From: Flavobacterium croceum DSM 17960 | GTDB lineage: Bacteria > Bacteroidota > Bacteroidia > Flavobacteriales > Flavobacteriaceae | Direction: 5' to 3' | DNA: 64,000 bases | Assembly (NCBI RefSeq): GCF_002917885.1 | Contig: NZ_PQNY01000009.1 | Span: forward strand, 62,001-126,000 | Shown here: positions 7,879 to 17,549 of the stretch, one piece after another | How the letters are laid out: each line of letters opens with the position of its first letter | How positions within the stretch are numbered: position 1 is the first letter of the stretch | Program-made: the position numbers and the translations under genes | Notes under the pieces: model-generated | Seen by the model: only the letters and a program-made list of their open reading frames with translations | What the model was told of the DNA's origin: nothing | Databases searched by the model: none

Positions 7879-10800
7879 TTATTCTTCTGTTTTAACAGCT
7901 TCTTTGTTTGGAGTAGTAGTATTACTTTCTTTATTCTTGTTTGAAGGTGTTTTCATTTTGATATAATCAGGAAGTTTTTCATTTTCTTCTGATTTATTTT
8001 CGGTTGGTACTTTGTCGATTTTTGTTTTGGTAAAAATTTTGTTTACCAACTCTTTAAACGTATCAAAATCTACTTGATATGACACCCCTAGACCTTGTGT
8101 ATACCCCACGCCTTGCCCTAAATACGTAATGTCATTTTCTCTATTAAAGACTCTTAAATTAAGAGTTCCATCTTCATTTACTCTATATTTTAATTCAAAA
8201 TTACCCACGATTGTAGATTCATTTAAGCCTCCTACAGGTACTCCAACTTTTCCGTTTATGGTTATTCTATCACTAACTTTTGTAGAAATAGTGGCCACTA
8301 CCCTACCATCGTTAGGATTTATAGCGCTTTTATCTGCTTGAAAATAATTCAAGTCTATTTGCATATTTCCAGAGTCGTCGTTGAATAGTTTACCCAAAAT
8401 AGAGCCTGCCGTTTCAAAAGCAAAGTTAGAATATTGCGCTTGCGACAGACCTTCGGCACTTAAAAAACTTCCTGTAGAAAGCAAAAATATAGCTTGCTTA
8501 GATCGGGTATCTTTATCGGCTAATTTTGTTTCTATTTCTGCTTTCATAACCGAACTAACATTTGGAAAATTAATATTAAAATCGGGTTCGGGATTGGTAA
8601 GTGTTCCCTTTACACCAATAACAACATCTACAGGTGTTTTTTGGTTTACAGATGTGTTGTCTAGCAATACACCTGGGTTGGCATTGGTATTGTATATAGC
8701 CTCTAAATTTAATATGGCATTATACGGATTTCCTTCCCATGCAATATAACTACTTGGTGAAACTTTGAATTTTTTATTGATTAAACCTCCATATCTAAAG
8801 TTATATTCGCCTTTGTATACAGCAAAATCTCCCCACATATTTAAATCTCCCAAGGTATTAATTCTAAAAAGCATTGTACCTTTACCATTTCCTTTCATAC
8901 CATGTCCAGATTCTCTATCCAAAATAACTTCTATATCTGCTTCTGGCGTTATTTTGAACTCGAAATTCATTTGCAACCCATTGTAATTAAGTTCTTTAAT
9001 TACTTTTGGGTCAGGAATGTTATTTTTTTCATTTTTAGTAACAAAATGAATGTAGTCGTTATCAGAAACCGCATCTGCATTGTTTATAGGAATTTTTACA
9101 GAAGTTCCCTCTTTAGACTCTGCATTTACATCTATGACTAATGCATTGGTAGGACCTGAAATTCTTGCTTCTCCATCGATAAAAGCTACACCAAAATAGG
9201 CTGCATCTTCGCTATCTTTGGTATTTAGTGCGAGTATTTTATTGGATGATAAATCTAAATCTAATTGCCAATTGCCAAATTGTTTGTGTTTAATAATTCC
9301 TTTTAAGTCGCCTTCTGTATTAAATTTTGTATCAAACAATTTTGTTGGTTCTATAATAAAACTATTTTGTGTTACTCGTACTACCGAATTGTTTCGTACC
9401 GCATAGTCTACATTAAGATACGGAATAGTCATTCCTGCATCATCAACCAGTAATTTGCCACTGTAATTTACATTACTTACGCTACCATTAATTTTGGCAT
9501 CGCCCGATACATAGCCTCTTATATTACTAAGAACGTCGCCTCCTAATTTTGCCAAAATACCTAAATTAAAACGTTGAAAGTTTAAGTTTAAGTCTAGTTT
9601 GGTATCGTTTTCTACTATTTGAAAATTACCTTCGGCTGTTAATGATTTGAAATTTTCATTTTCGACACTTGCTTCAACATCAAATTTTTTGAATGAATTA
9701 TCGCCTTCTATATCCAAATTTAAATTGCCTAAACTATTATCATTAACAATTAAATCTTTAATTTCCAGCGAAGCTGTTGGTTGATAAATATTGTTATTTT
9801 GTTTTAAATATACATCGCCATTGAGTTTACCGTCAAATACAAACTCTTGAATATCGGGAGTAATTTTGTTTAAGTTTACTTCTTCAAAATTTAAATGCAA
9901 ATCTTTATTTTTAGTACCATTTATTGTACCATTCAATTGCATTTTTTGATTTTCGTGAGAAACTATTATATTACCAAATTCAAACTCTTTGAACGATTTG
10001 TCAAATATAATTCGGTTATCTGCACTTTCTTTTTCATTTATATACCAAAGAAAATCTTTAAACATCATTTCCGATTTTCTAATTCCAACTACACTTTTTC
10101 TTTGCTTATCTATAGTATGGTATGCATTGATATTGTAAAAATCATTACCGCTTTCGCCTCCTTTAAACTCAGTTCTAAAATTTAAGGTGTCATTTGAAGT
10201 GGCATTAATTAACGAAAAGTCTCTTATTTTGTAATACTTTGTTTTAATGCTATCGAGTTCAATATATGTATTGTATAACGGGTTTTTATTATCTAAACTT
10301 ACTTGTACATTGTCTAGATGAACATCAAATCCGTCAAGGTATTTTGCGTTAAAATTAAATTTAAAATCGTTGTCGTCTCCATTTATAGAACCCTGAATAA
10401 CAGCGTTTTCGTCTAATGATATTTTAGGGTTTAGTATCTCAACAATTTTGTTGAAATCTGAAAAATTAAATTTTATATATTGCCCTTTTCGTATTGCATC
10501 GGGTTTATAGTTTGAATATAAACTTCCCAACGAATTCATTACCATTTTTTCTATTTGATTGTAATCAAATTTACCTTTTATAGAACCATTTATAGCATCG
10601 GGAGATAGTAGAGTTATGGTACGCTCGTTGTCCAATCCAAATTGGGAACTGAGTGTAACTTCATCAAAAAAATAAGTGTCTTTTTGATTTTGATAGGAAG
10701 CATTTGTTAATGCTACCGTACCTTTCATATTGTTTAAATTACTCCCGCTTAAGTTACTATCAATTACACCTCTAAAAACCGAAACAGCATCATTCATAAA

Positions 10801-12312
10801 ACCAAGCTTTTTTAGATTTGCATAATCTACTTTGGCATGAAAATCATATATTTTATTTCGTTTATTTAAGTTTACGGTCCCATTAAAATCTAAGAATAAA
10901 TTTGGATCATTAATGTTTACTTTACCTTTAAAATAAGGCTTTTTAAAACTTCCGTTTGCTATAATATTTTGATAGGTATAGCCATTGTATGTAGCGCTAG
11001 AAATTTCTCCAGAAAATTTTGTGTCTAAATATTTTTCTACAAAACCTTTTCCGTCTACAGCAACATCAAGAGTTACTTTGCCTATTTCTTTTTTGTTTAA
11101 AAAAGTTCCTAAATCAAATTGAGTTAATGTAATGTTACCATTGTAAATTGCCTTATCGATGTTGTCTAAATTTTTTATAGATAAATCTGAACTTACATTA
11201 CCTAGTTTTGTTTCTAAGTCAAATACAGCATCAATTGCTTTTGTGGTTACTTCGGCATCTCCTATCAAATTAAACTGACCTATTTTTCTTAAAGAAGTTG
11301 GTAACTTTTTACCCAATACATTTGGCAGTAAGGCGGTAAGTTTTTCATAACTAGAAGATACCTTTTTAAACGAGCCTTTCATGTAAAAATCACCCTGATT
11401 GGGTTTTGCAAAAAGGTTTTTAAAACGTACATCGCCTTCTATTATTGAATGATTATCGGTAAGTTTTAAATTTTTTGCAAAAAAATCATTGAGTGTTCCA
11501 TCTACTTTTCCGCTAAACTTAAACTCTTGGTCTTTACCCATTTCTTTCCAAAAATATTTAATATCTGTAGACGAAATGAGTGCAGAATTGGTATTGATAT
11601 CAAAAACTACTTTATTGTTAAAATCGGCGAAATCTTTTCTGTCATATTTTAAGATAACATCTCCATTAAAATTGGAATATTTGGTTTTAAAGTCTAATTT
11701 TTCTAAACGAATATTTTGTTTGGTATATGTAAAATGCGATGCTAAACTCTCTACTTCCATGCCTCTGTGGTCTTTAAAAGACATTTCGTTGATTTGAGTT
11801 GTTACGTTTGGCCCTTTAATTTTAAAATTGGTAAGAACGGCATTAAGTTTTGTAAAATCAACATCGAGAGGAACTTCTCTATTTTCGTCTATTTCCATAA
11901 AACGACTGTCTGAAATATTGATTTTTTTGGAAGTCATTAAAAATTTACCACTTGAAGGCTTTCCATCGTCAAAAGCTGCAATAAATTCATCTAAACTTGA
12001 ATCTTTTTCGCCTTTGTACGTTTTAACAATAACAGTCATGCCGTCGGCTCGCATTGCGCCAAATAGTAACTGACCATTAATTAATTTATTGAAATCTAAA
12101 ATACTAGTATTGATACGTTTGGCATAAATAAGCGTGTCTTTATGCTTATCTTTTATCATTACTTTTTTGAGCTTTACACTACCAAAAACGGTAATAGCTA
12201 CCTGATCTACAGATATGTCTGTACCAAAATCTTTATTGATTTTTTCTGTAGCGTAATGAGCAATTTTTGTTTGTACAACAGGCAAAGAAAGAGCTATTGC
12301 AATCAGTAGCAA
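7879..12312 (-). CDS. tamB: TamB-like translocation/assembly module protein (DUF490)
   Basis: A very long envelope protein (1477 residues from the TTG at 12312) of the TamB/AsmA-like family. These proteins form a hydrophobic beta-taco groove across the periplasm and are linked to outer-membrane protein insertion and phospholipid transport. The body is repeated beta strands; the C-terminal DUF490-type region (about 1050-1400) contains GDLNMWGDFAVYKGEYNFRY. The tail is charged and low complexity. The TTG start leaves a truncated N-terminal anchor. The frame stays open upstream to 12375 and encodes the missing basic residues and helix, but without ATG, GTG or TTG. The real start may therefore be ATT 12375 or ATA 12366. 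Divergent from tsaD, as in many flavobacteria. Confidence 0.9.
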   Translation of the reverse strand: MLLIAIALSLPVVQTKIAHYATEKINKDFGTDISVDQVAITVFGSVKLKKVMIKDKHKDTLIYAKRINTSILDFNKLINGQLLFGAMRADGMTVIVKTYKGEKDSSLDEFIAAFDDGKPSSGKFLMTSKKINISDSRFMEIDENREVPLDVDFTKLNAVLTNFKIKGPNVTTQINEMSFKDHRGMEVESLASHFTYTKQNIRLEKLDFKTKYSNFNGDVILKYDRKDFADFNNKVVFDINTNSALISSTDIKYFWKEMGKDQEFKFSGKVDGTLNDFFAKNLKLTDNHSIIEGDVRFKNLFAKPNQGDFYMKGSFKKVSSSYEKLTALLPNVLGKKLPTSLRKIGQFNLIGDAEVTTKAIDAVFDLETKLGNVSSDLSIKNLDNIDKAIYNGNITLTQFDLGTFLNKKEIGKVTLDVAVDGKGFVEKYLDTKFSGEISSATYNGYTYQNIIANGSFKKPYFKGKVNINDPNLFLDFNGTVNLNKRNKIYDFHAKVDYANLKKLGFMNDAVSVFRGVIDSNLSGSNLNNMKGTVALTNASYQNQKDTYFFDEVTLSSQFGLDNERTITLLSPDAINGSIKGKFDYNQIEKMVMNSLGSLYSNYKPDAIRKGQYIKFNFSDFNKIVEILNPKISLDENAVIQGSINGDDNDFKFNFNAKYLDGFDVHLDNVQVSLDNKNPLYNTYIELDSIKTKYYKIRDFSLINATSNDTLNFRTEFKGGESGNDFYNINAYHTIDKQRKSVVGIRKSEMMFKDFLWYINEKESADNRIIFDKSFKEFEFGNIIVSHENQKMQLNGTINGTKNKDLHLNFEEVNLNKITPDIQEFVFDGKLNGDVYLKQNNNIYQPTASLEIKDLIVNDNSLGNLNLDIEGDNSFKKFDVEASVENENFKSLTAEGNFQIVENDTKLDLNLNFQRFNLGILAKLGGDVLSNIRGYVSGDAKINGSVSNVNYSGKLLVDDAGMTIPYLNVDYAVRNNSVVRVTQNSFIIEPTKLFDTKFNTEGDLKGIIKHKQFGNWQLDLDLSSNKILALNTKDSEDAAYFGVAFIDGEARISGPTNALVIDVNAESKEGTSVKIPINNADAVSDNDYIHFVTKNEKNNIPDPKVIKELNYNGLQMNFEFKITPEADIEVILDRESGHGMKGNGKGTMLFRINTLGDLNMWGDFAVYKGEYNFRYGGLINKKFKVSPSSYIAWEGNPYNAILNLEAIYNTNANPGVLLDNTSVNQKTPVDVVIGVKGTLTNPEPDFNINFPNVSSVMKAEIETKLADKDTRSKQAIFLLSTGSFLSAEGLSQAQYSNFAFETAGSILGKLFNDDSGNMQIDLNYFQADKSAINPNDGRVVATISTKVSDRITINGKVGVPVGGLNESTIVGNFELKYRVNEDGTLNLRVFNRENDITYLGQGVGYTQGLGVSYQVDFDTFKELVNKIFTKTKIDKVPTENKSEENEKLPDYIKMKTPSNKNKESNTTTPNKEAVKTEE

Positions 12313-12414
12313 TAAAATAATAAGTACTAAAATAGTACGAAATAGTATTTTTCTGACAGTTTTTATAACCCGAATATATTATTTTTGCCAAATATAGTTC
12401 AAAAATTGTGCCCA

Positions 12415-13437
12415 ATGCAAACCAAAGATACATTTATTCTTGCTATCGAGAGTTCGTGCGATGATACTGCTGCTGCTGTATTGAAAAACAGCAAAGTATT
12501 GTCTAATGTTGTGGCAAGGCAAAGTATACATGAAGAGTATGGCGGAGTGGTTCCAGAACTTGCCTCTAGAGCACATCAACAAAATATCGTACCTGTAGTA
12601 GATGTGGCTTTAAAAAAAGCTAATATATCTATTAATCAGTTAGATGCTATTGGCTTTACACAAGGTCCAGGACTTATGGGTTCTTTATTGGTTGGGACTT
12701 CGTTTGCAAAATCTATGGCTATGGCATTAAATATTCCGCTTATTGCCGTAAACCATATGCATGCTCATATTTTGGCTCATTTTATTGATGAAGAAGGCTA
12801 TGACAAACCTGAATTCCCTTTTTTAGCACTCACAATCTCTGGTGGTCATACACAAATTGTAAAAGTTAGTAGCTTTTTTGATATGGAAGTTATTGGAGAA
12901 ACTACTGATGATGCTGTTGGCGAAGCCTTTGACAAATCGGCTAAAATTATGGGACTGCCCTATCCAGGTGGTCCATTAATAGACAAATATGCTCAAAACG
13001 GAAATCCAAAAGCATATAAATTTACAAAACCCAAAGTAGATGGTTTGGATTTTAGTTTTTCAGGCTTAAAAACGCAAATTATGTATTTTATTCAAAAAAA
13101 TACAGCCGAAAACAAATCATTTGTAGATGAAAATTTAGCCAATATTTGTGCCTCTATTCAACAAATTATTATTGATATTCTTATAGAAAAATTAAAGCTT
13201 GCTGTAGCACAAACAGGAATAAAACAAATTGCTGTAGGTGGCGGTGTTTCGGCAAATTCGGGTATTCGAAAAACATTACTAGAAGCACAAACAAAATATG
13301 GTTGGAAAACATTTATTCCTAAATTTGAATATACTACAGATAATGCAGCTATGATTGGTATTGTAGCTTACCATAATTTTTTAGCACAAAAATTTAGCAA
13401 AAACAATATAACATCAAAAGCAAGAATAGAAATGTAA
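12415..13437 (+). CDS. tsaD: tRNA N6-threonylcarbamoyladenosine synthesis protein TsaD
   Basis: A 340-residue Kae1/Qri7/TsaD ATPase that transfers the threonylcarbamoyl group to A37 of ANN-decoding tRNAs. The AIESSCDDT motif lies near residue 10, the metal-binding MHAHILAH segment near 115, and ISGGHTQI and AVGGGVSANSG follow. I chose ATG 12415 (MQTKDTFIL); a TTG at 12385 would add 10 unlike residues. The stop overlaps the ATG of the downstream ArsR gene by one base (TAATG), indicating an operon with the regulator and rsmE. Confidence 0.96.
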   Translation: MQTKDTFILAIESSCDDTAAAVLKNSKVLSNVVARQSIHEEYGGVVPELASRAHQQNIVPVVDVALKKANISINQLDAIGFTQGPGLMGSLLVGTSFAKSMAMALNIPLIAVNHMHAHILAHFIDEEGYDKPEFPFLALTISGGHTQIVKVSSFFDMEVIGETTDDAVGEAFDKSAKIMGLPYPGGPLIDKYAQNGNPKAYKFTKPKVDGLDFSFSGLKTQIMYFIQKNTAENKSFVDENLANICASIQQIIIDILIEKLKLAVAQTGIKQIAVGGGVSANSGIRKTLLEAQTKYGWKTFIPKFEYTTDNAAMIGIVAYHNFLAQKFSKNNITSKARIEM

Positions 13438-13913
13438 TGGGAACTTCTAAAAAAAAGTCGTTTGATAGCAATGTAAATCAAATTGCCGATACTTTTAAGT
13501 CGATTGCACATCCTGCCCGATTGCAAGTATTGCATATTTTATTAGAAAAAAAGAGCGCTTCTTGTGGAGAAATTGTTTCGTTGCTACCTCTATCGCAATC
13601 TACAGTATCAAAACATTTGATAGAGTTAAAAAAAACAGAACTTATTGGTGAGATATTTGACGGGAAAAAGACTATTTTTTTTCTAAAAAAAGACTCCCTA
13701 ACACACACCTCTTTATTCTTAAATGACTTTCTAAAGAAAGCTCAAGAAAGTAATTCTTTTGAACCCATTCAAAAAAAATCTTTAAAAAAGAAATCTATTG
13801 GAATTATTAACGATATTTTTGTTCAAGCGGTAAAACCTAAAAATAGAATAGCAAATCCTGCTTTAAAGAGTTACAATCATAAGTTTAGCTTTTCAAATAA
13901 ATTAAAAAACTAA
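13437..13913 (+). CDS. ArsR-family winged-helix transcriptional regulator
   Basis: A 158-residue regulator with an ArsR-type HTH at about residues 13-90: SIAHPARLQVLHILLEKKSA, then the recognition helix LSQSTVSKHLIELKK and a wing FDGKKTIFFL. The cysteine in SASCGEIV matches the position of the metal-site cysteine in classical ArsR proteins, but the full CVC box is absent, so metal sensing is not supported. The C-terminal 60 residues are basic and unfamiliar. It is translationally coupled to tsaD, and its stop codon directly abuts the rsmE ATG, an odd placement for a regulator. Confidence 0.85.
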   Translation: MGTSKKKSFDSNVNQIADTFKSIAHPARLQVLHILLEKKSASCGEIVSLLPLSQSTVSKHLIELKKTELIGEIFDGKKTIFFLKKDSLTHTSLFLNDFLKKAQESNSFEPIQKKSLKKKSIGIINDIFVQAVKPKNRIANPALKSYNHKFSFSNKLKN

Positions 13914-14621
13914 ATGCAATTATTTTATACTAATCAAATAAATATACACAATAACCAGTTTACTTTTTCCAAAGAAGAAAGCAAACATATTATTAAAGTA
14001 TTACGTAAAAAAGAACAAGATAAAATATTTATTACAAATGGTTTAGGCTACTTATTTGAAACTTGTATAACAATTGCTTCAGATAGCCGTTGCACCGTTT
14101 CTATAGTTGAACACACCCAACAGAGTGAGCCAGAATTCCATCTGCACTTGGCGGTTGCTCCTACAAAAATGAATGACCGTTACGAATGGTTTTTGGAGAA
14201 AGCTACAGAAATTGGAATACAAGAAATTACACCTATTTTTTGTAATCAATCTGAAAGAAAAGTAATTAACCTAGAGCGATTTGAAAAAATACTAGTATCG
14301 GCAATGAAACAATCCAATCAATTGTTTTTACCAAAAATTAATGAGCCTATTTCGTTTCAGCAATTTGTTAGTAAAAACTTCGAAGGTCAAAAATTTATAG
14401 CTCATTGTGCTGAAGATGATAAAAAATCATTAAAAAATTCATTAGTACAAAATCAAGATGTTTTAATTTTAATTGGCCCTGAAGGAGATTTTTCTGCTAA
14501 AGAAATCCAACAAGCGTTGCAGCAAAATTATACTCCAGTTAGTTTAGGAAATACAAGATTACGCACAGAAACCGCTGCTGTAGTAGCGTGCCATACGGTA
14601 CAATTATTAAATGAAAAGTAA
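13914..14621 (+). CDS. rsmE: 16S rRNA (uracil-1498-N3)-methyltransferase
   Basis: A 235-residue SPOUT methyltransferase of the RsmE family, which methylates U1498 of 16S rRNA using S-adenosylmethionine. An N-terminal PUA-like region (about 1-70) is followed by the trefoil-knot domain with KATEIGIQEITP near residue 100, LIGPEGDFSAKEI near 185 and LGNTRLRTETAAV near 210. Length is normal. Its ATG starts immediately after the ArsR stop codon, so it belongs to the tsaD operon. Confidence 0.95.
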   Translation: MQLFYTNQINIHNNQFTFSKEESKHIIKVLRKKEQDKIFITNGLGYLFETCITIASDSRCTVSIVEHTQQSEPEFHLHLAVAPTKMNDRYEWFLEKATEIGIQEITPIFCNQSERKVINLERFEKILVSAMKQSNQLFLPKINEPISFQQFVSKNFEGQKFIAHCAEDDKKSLKNSLVQNQDVLILIGPEGDFSAKEIQQALQQNYTPVSLGNTRLRTETAAVVACHTVQLLNEK

Positions 14622-14668
14622 GTATATTTGTAAGAAATTATACCCATTAAGCTAACACATTGCTCTTT

Positions 14669-15316
14669 ATGAAAGTAACAAAATATTTAGTTCTATTTTT
14701 TATTTTTAGTATAACCATAACTTCTGCACAAGAAATTGCTTTATTAAAATACAGCGGTGGCGGTGATTGGTACGCCAACCCTACCTCGTTGCCCAATTTA
14801 ATTAAATATGCCAATCAAAACATAAAAACCAAAATAAAATTAAAACCTGCAACTGTAGAACCAGGTAATCCTGATATTTTTTCATATCCTTTTATTCACA
14901 TGACAGGTCACGGCAATGTGGTTTTTAGTTCTGGCGATGTAAACAATTTAAGAAATTACTTGCTTTCGGGAGGTTTTTTGCATATAGATGATAACTATGG
15001 CATGGATGAATATATTAGAAAAGAAATAAAAAAAATATTTCCAAATAATGATTTAGTAGAAATACCCGCTACTCATCCTATATTTCAAAAACCATATACG
15101 TTTGCAAATGGGTTGCCAAAAATTCACCTACACGACAATAAAAGACCACAGGCTTTTGGTGTGTTTGAAAACAATCGATTAGTACTACTTTATACTTATG
15201 AATGCGATTTGGGAGACGGTTGGGAAGATCCTGATGTGCACAATGATCCAAAAGAAGTACGTGAAAAAGCTTTAAAAATGGGAGCTAATATACTTTACTA
15301 CATTTTTAACAACTAA
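14669..15316 (+). CDS. DUF4159 domain exported protein
   Basis: A 215-residue protein with a signal peptide (about 1-20, ending TITSAQ) and a DUF4159 domain over the rest. Recognisable pieces are YSGGGDWYANP, the HMTGHGNVVF segment and GGFLHIDDNYGMDEY, which resemble a glutamine-amidotransferase-like fold seen next to MoxR/BatA-type genes in other bacteria. No enzymatic residue set can be assigned. Start is ATG 14669; a TTG at 14660 is less likely. It follows rsmE by 47 bases. Confidence 0.85.
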   Translation: MKVTKYLVLFFIFSITITSAQEIALLKYSGGGDWYANPTSLPNLIKYANQNIKTKIKLKPATVEPGNPDIFSYPFIHMTGHGNVVFSSGDVNNLRNYLLSGGFLHIDDNYGMDEYIRKEIKKIFPNNDLVEIPATHPIFQKPYTFANGLPKIHLHDNKRPQAFGVFENNRLVLLYTYECDLGDGWEDPDVHNDPKEVREKALKMGANILYYIFNN

Positions 15317-15406
15317 ATAGTGTATTAAATATATTTTTAAACATTTTTTTGTATATTATATAATTTTATCGTAAAATTGTTAAACAAAATTTAACCTATT
15401 TATTTT

Positions 15407-16381
15407 ATGAAAAAATTATTAGTAACAGCATCTTTAGCCATGATGCTATTTTCTTGTCAAAAAGAAACAGATTCTAATTCATCAACGCCAGAAAACTCAA
15501 ATGGTGTTGCATCAAAAAGGGCTTGTGCTTCTCAGGATGTATTAGAAGAGCAGTTGCGTGAAAACCCTTCTCTAGCTCTTAAAATGAATCAAATTGAACA
15601 ATTTACTCAAGATCACATTGCCAATAGAGGTAGCAATTTAAGTAGACTTGTAAATGGTAAAATTGAAATTCCTGTAGTGGTAAATGTATTATATAGAACT
15701 GCGGCAGAGAATATTTCTGATGCTCAAATTCAATCGCAAATAGACGTGTTAAACAAAGATTTTAATGCGTTAAATTCTGATTTTTCACAAGTTCCAGCTT
15801 TATTTTCAACCGTTAAAGCCAATGTTGGAATCACTTTTGTTTTAGATCAAGTAATTCGTAAATCTACAACCAAAACTTCTTGGGGCACAAAAGATGCTTG
15901 TAAAAAAACAACTCAAGGTGGTTTGGCTCCAACATCACCTACTACAAAACTTAATCTTTGGGTAGCAACTATTGGAGGTGGAATTTTGGGTTATGCTCAA
16001 TTTCCTGGAGGATCTTCTGCTACAGATGGTGTTGTAATTGACTCTAAATATTTTGGAACTGTTGGTACAGCTACATATCCGTACAATTTGGGTAGAACAG
16101 CTACTCATGAAGTTGGGCACTGGATGAATTTACGTCATATTTGGGGCGATGCAACTTGTGGCTCAGATTTAGTAGCTGATACTCCTACTCACAATACGGC
16201 TAACTATGGCGTTCCAACTTATCCGCATTACAGTACTTGTTCTGGAACACCTGTAGAAATGACAATGAACTACATGGACTATACAGACGACAGAGGTATG
16301 TATATGTTTAGTTTAGGCCAAAAAGCTAGAATTGATGCTGTTTTTGCCGTAGGTGGAGCAAGAGCTTCTTTTAGAAATTAA
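15407..16381 (+). CDS. M43-type zinc metalloprotease lipoprotein
   Basis: A 324-residue lipoprotein: the signal ends at MMLFSC with Cys 17 as the likely lipidation site, followed by a Ser/Asn linker. The protease domain (about 85-320) has the zinc site HEVGHWMNLRHIWGD, an HExxHxxxxxH metzincin motif, and a Met-turn in MNYMDYTDD. This places it in the pappalysin-like M43 group, which cleaves extracellular proteins. Unlike many flavobacterial M43 enzymes it carries no T9SS sorting domain and appears cell-attached. A terminator follows directly. Confidence 0.9.
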   Translation: MKKLLVTASLAMMLFSCQKETDSNSSTPENSNGVASKRACASQDVLEEQLRENPSLALKMNQIEQFTQDHIANRGSNLSRLVNGKIEIPVVVNVLYRTAAENISDAQIQSQIDVLNKDFNALNSDFSQVPALFSTVKANVGITFVLDQVIRKSTTKTSWGTKDACKKTTQGGLAPTSPTTKLNLWVATIGGGILGYAQFPGGSSATDGVVIDSKYFGTVGTATYPYNLGRTATHEVGHWMNLRHIWGDATCGSDLVADTPTHNTANYGVPTYPHYSTCSGTPVEMTMNYMDYTDDRGMYMFSLGQKARIDAVFAVGGARASFRN

Positions 16382-16402
16382 GATTTAAAAACTAAAATAT
16401 TT

Positions 16403-16436
16403 AAACTGCTTTAATTAATTTTAAAGCAGTTTTTTT
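16403..16436 (+). terminator. terminator after M43 protease gene
   Basis: AAACTGCTTTAA / TTAAAGCAGTTT, a 12-bp perfect stem with a 6-base loop followed by a T run. Confidence 0.8.
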
Positions 16437-16457
16437 ATTTTAGCAAAAAAATAGCTT

Positions 16458-17549
16458 ATGATTACTTCGAAAATTATAGCCAACGGCTTACTTAGAGCTA
16501 TAGGAATATTAGTACTTATATCGATTGGTTGCTATTTTATATACACCATACAAACTGTACTATATTACATCATTATTGCCTTTTTAACGACGCTTATTGC
16601 AAATCCGGTAGTGGAATTTTTTAGAAAAAAACTAAAATTTTCCAATACAATTGCCATTACAACAACATTAATTTTATTTATTTTATTGATGATTGGAATG
16701 CTATTATTATTTGTTCCTCTCATTACTTCGCAGAGCAGTAATATGTCTTTTCTTGATAGTAAAAATTTTCAAAAAAGCATACAAGAACTTTACCATCAGC
16801 TCGATACTACGTTTAAGCATTATAATATTAACATAGATCGTATAGTATCAAAAAGTAATGTAAGTTCTAAAATAAATTTTTCTGTTGTAACCGATTTTAT
16901 AAATGAATTAATAAATGTACTAAGCAGTTTTGGTGCTGGTTTTGCATCAGTATTATTTATTATGTTTTTTATGCTAAAAGATAAAGTTTACTTTATAGCT
17001 ATCTTTAAAAAGTTGATGCCCGATGATCATGAAGATAAAATTTTGGCTTCTATAGAAAAAACCAACACCTTATTATCACGTTATTTTATTGGTTTGTTAC
17101 TTCAAACGCTTATTATTTTTGTCATGTATTTAATTGTACTCTTGATATTCGGTGTAGAAAATGCCTTTATCATAGCCTTAATAAGCGCATTACTCAATAT
17201 CATTCCTTATTTGGGTCCACTTATCTCTACAGCTCTTACTACAGTATTGATTTTATTAAGCGGATTGGGTTCTAATTTTCAGTCTGAAGCTATACCTACT
17301 GCCATATATGTGTTTATTGGTTTTACAATTGTACAAATAATAGACAATAATGTTTCAAACACGGTTATCTCTTCAAAAAGTGTAAATATGCACCCGCTAG
17401 AAGTATTTATTATTACCATAATTGGTGGTTTATTAATGGGGATAGTTGGAATGATAATAGCAGTACCGTTACTTACAGTAATAAAAGTAGTACTCAAAGA
17501 ATTTTTTCCTGAAAATCAATTTATTCAACTTTTTACCAAAGGCATTTAA
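16458..17549 (+). CDS. AI-2E family transporter (TqsA/PerM-like)
   Basis: A 363-residue polytopic inner-membrane protein with about seven or eight hydrophobic helices and one extracytoplasmic region (about 85-150). Family members export small molecules such as AI-2 or act as Na/H antiporters. LLNIIPYLGPLISTALT near residue 245 is the conserved signature, and the C-terminal IIGGLLMGIVGMIIAVPL helix is also typical. The substrate is not predictable. Its stop overlaps the ATG of the next gene (TAATG), so the two are translationally coupled. Confidence 0.88.
   Translation: MITSKIIANGLLRAIGILVLISIGCYFIYTIQTVLYYIIIAFLTTLIANPVVEFFRKKLKFSNTIAITTTLILFILLMIGMLLLFVPLITSQSSNMSFLDSKNFQKSIQELYHQLDTTFKHYNINIDRIVSKSNVSSKINFSVVTDFINELINVLSSFGAGFASVLFIMFFMLKDKVYFIAIFKKLMPDDHEDKILASIEKTNTLLSRYFIGLLLQTLIIFVMYLIVLLIFGVENAFIIALISALLNIIPYLGPLISTALTTVLILLSGLGSNFQSEAIPTAIYVFIGFTIVQIIDNNVSNTVISSKSVNMHPLEVFIITIIGGLLMGIVGMIIAVPLLTVIKVVLKEFFPENQFIQLFTKGI

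Noticed and set aside
8129..12073. Multiple plus-strand open frames across tamB
   Set aside because: They are antisense shadows of the long TamB reading frame, with no starts, promoter boxes or families of their own.
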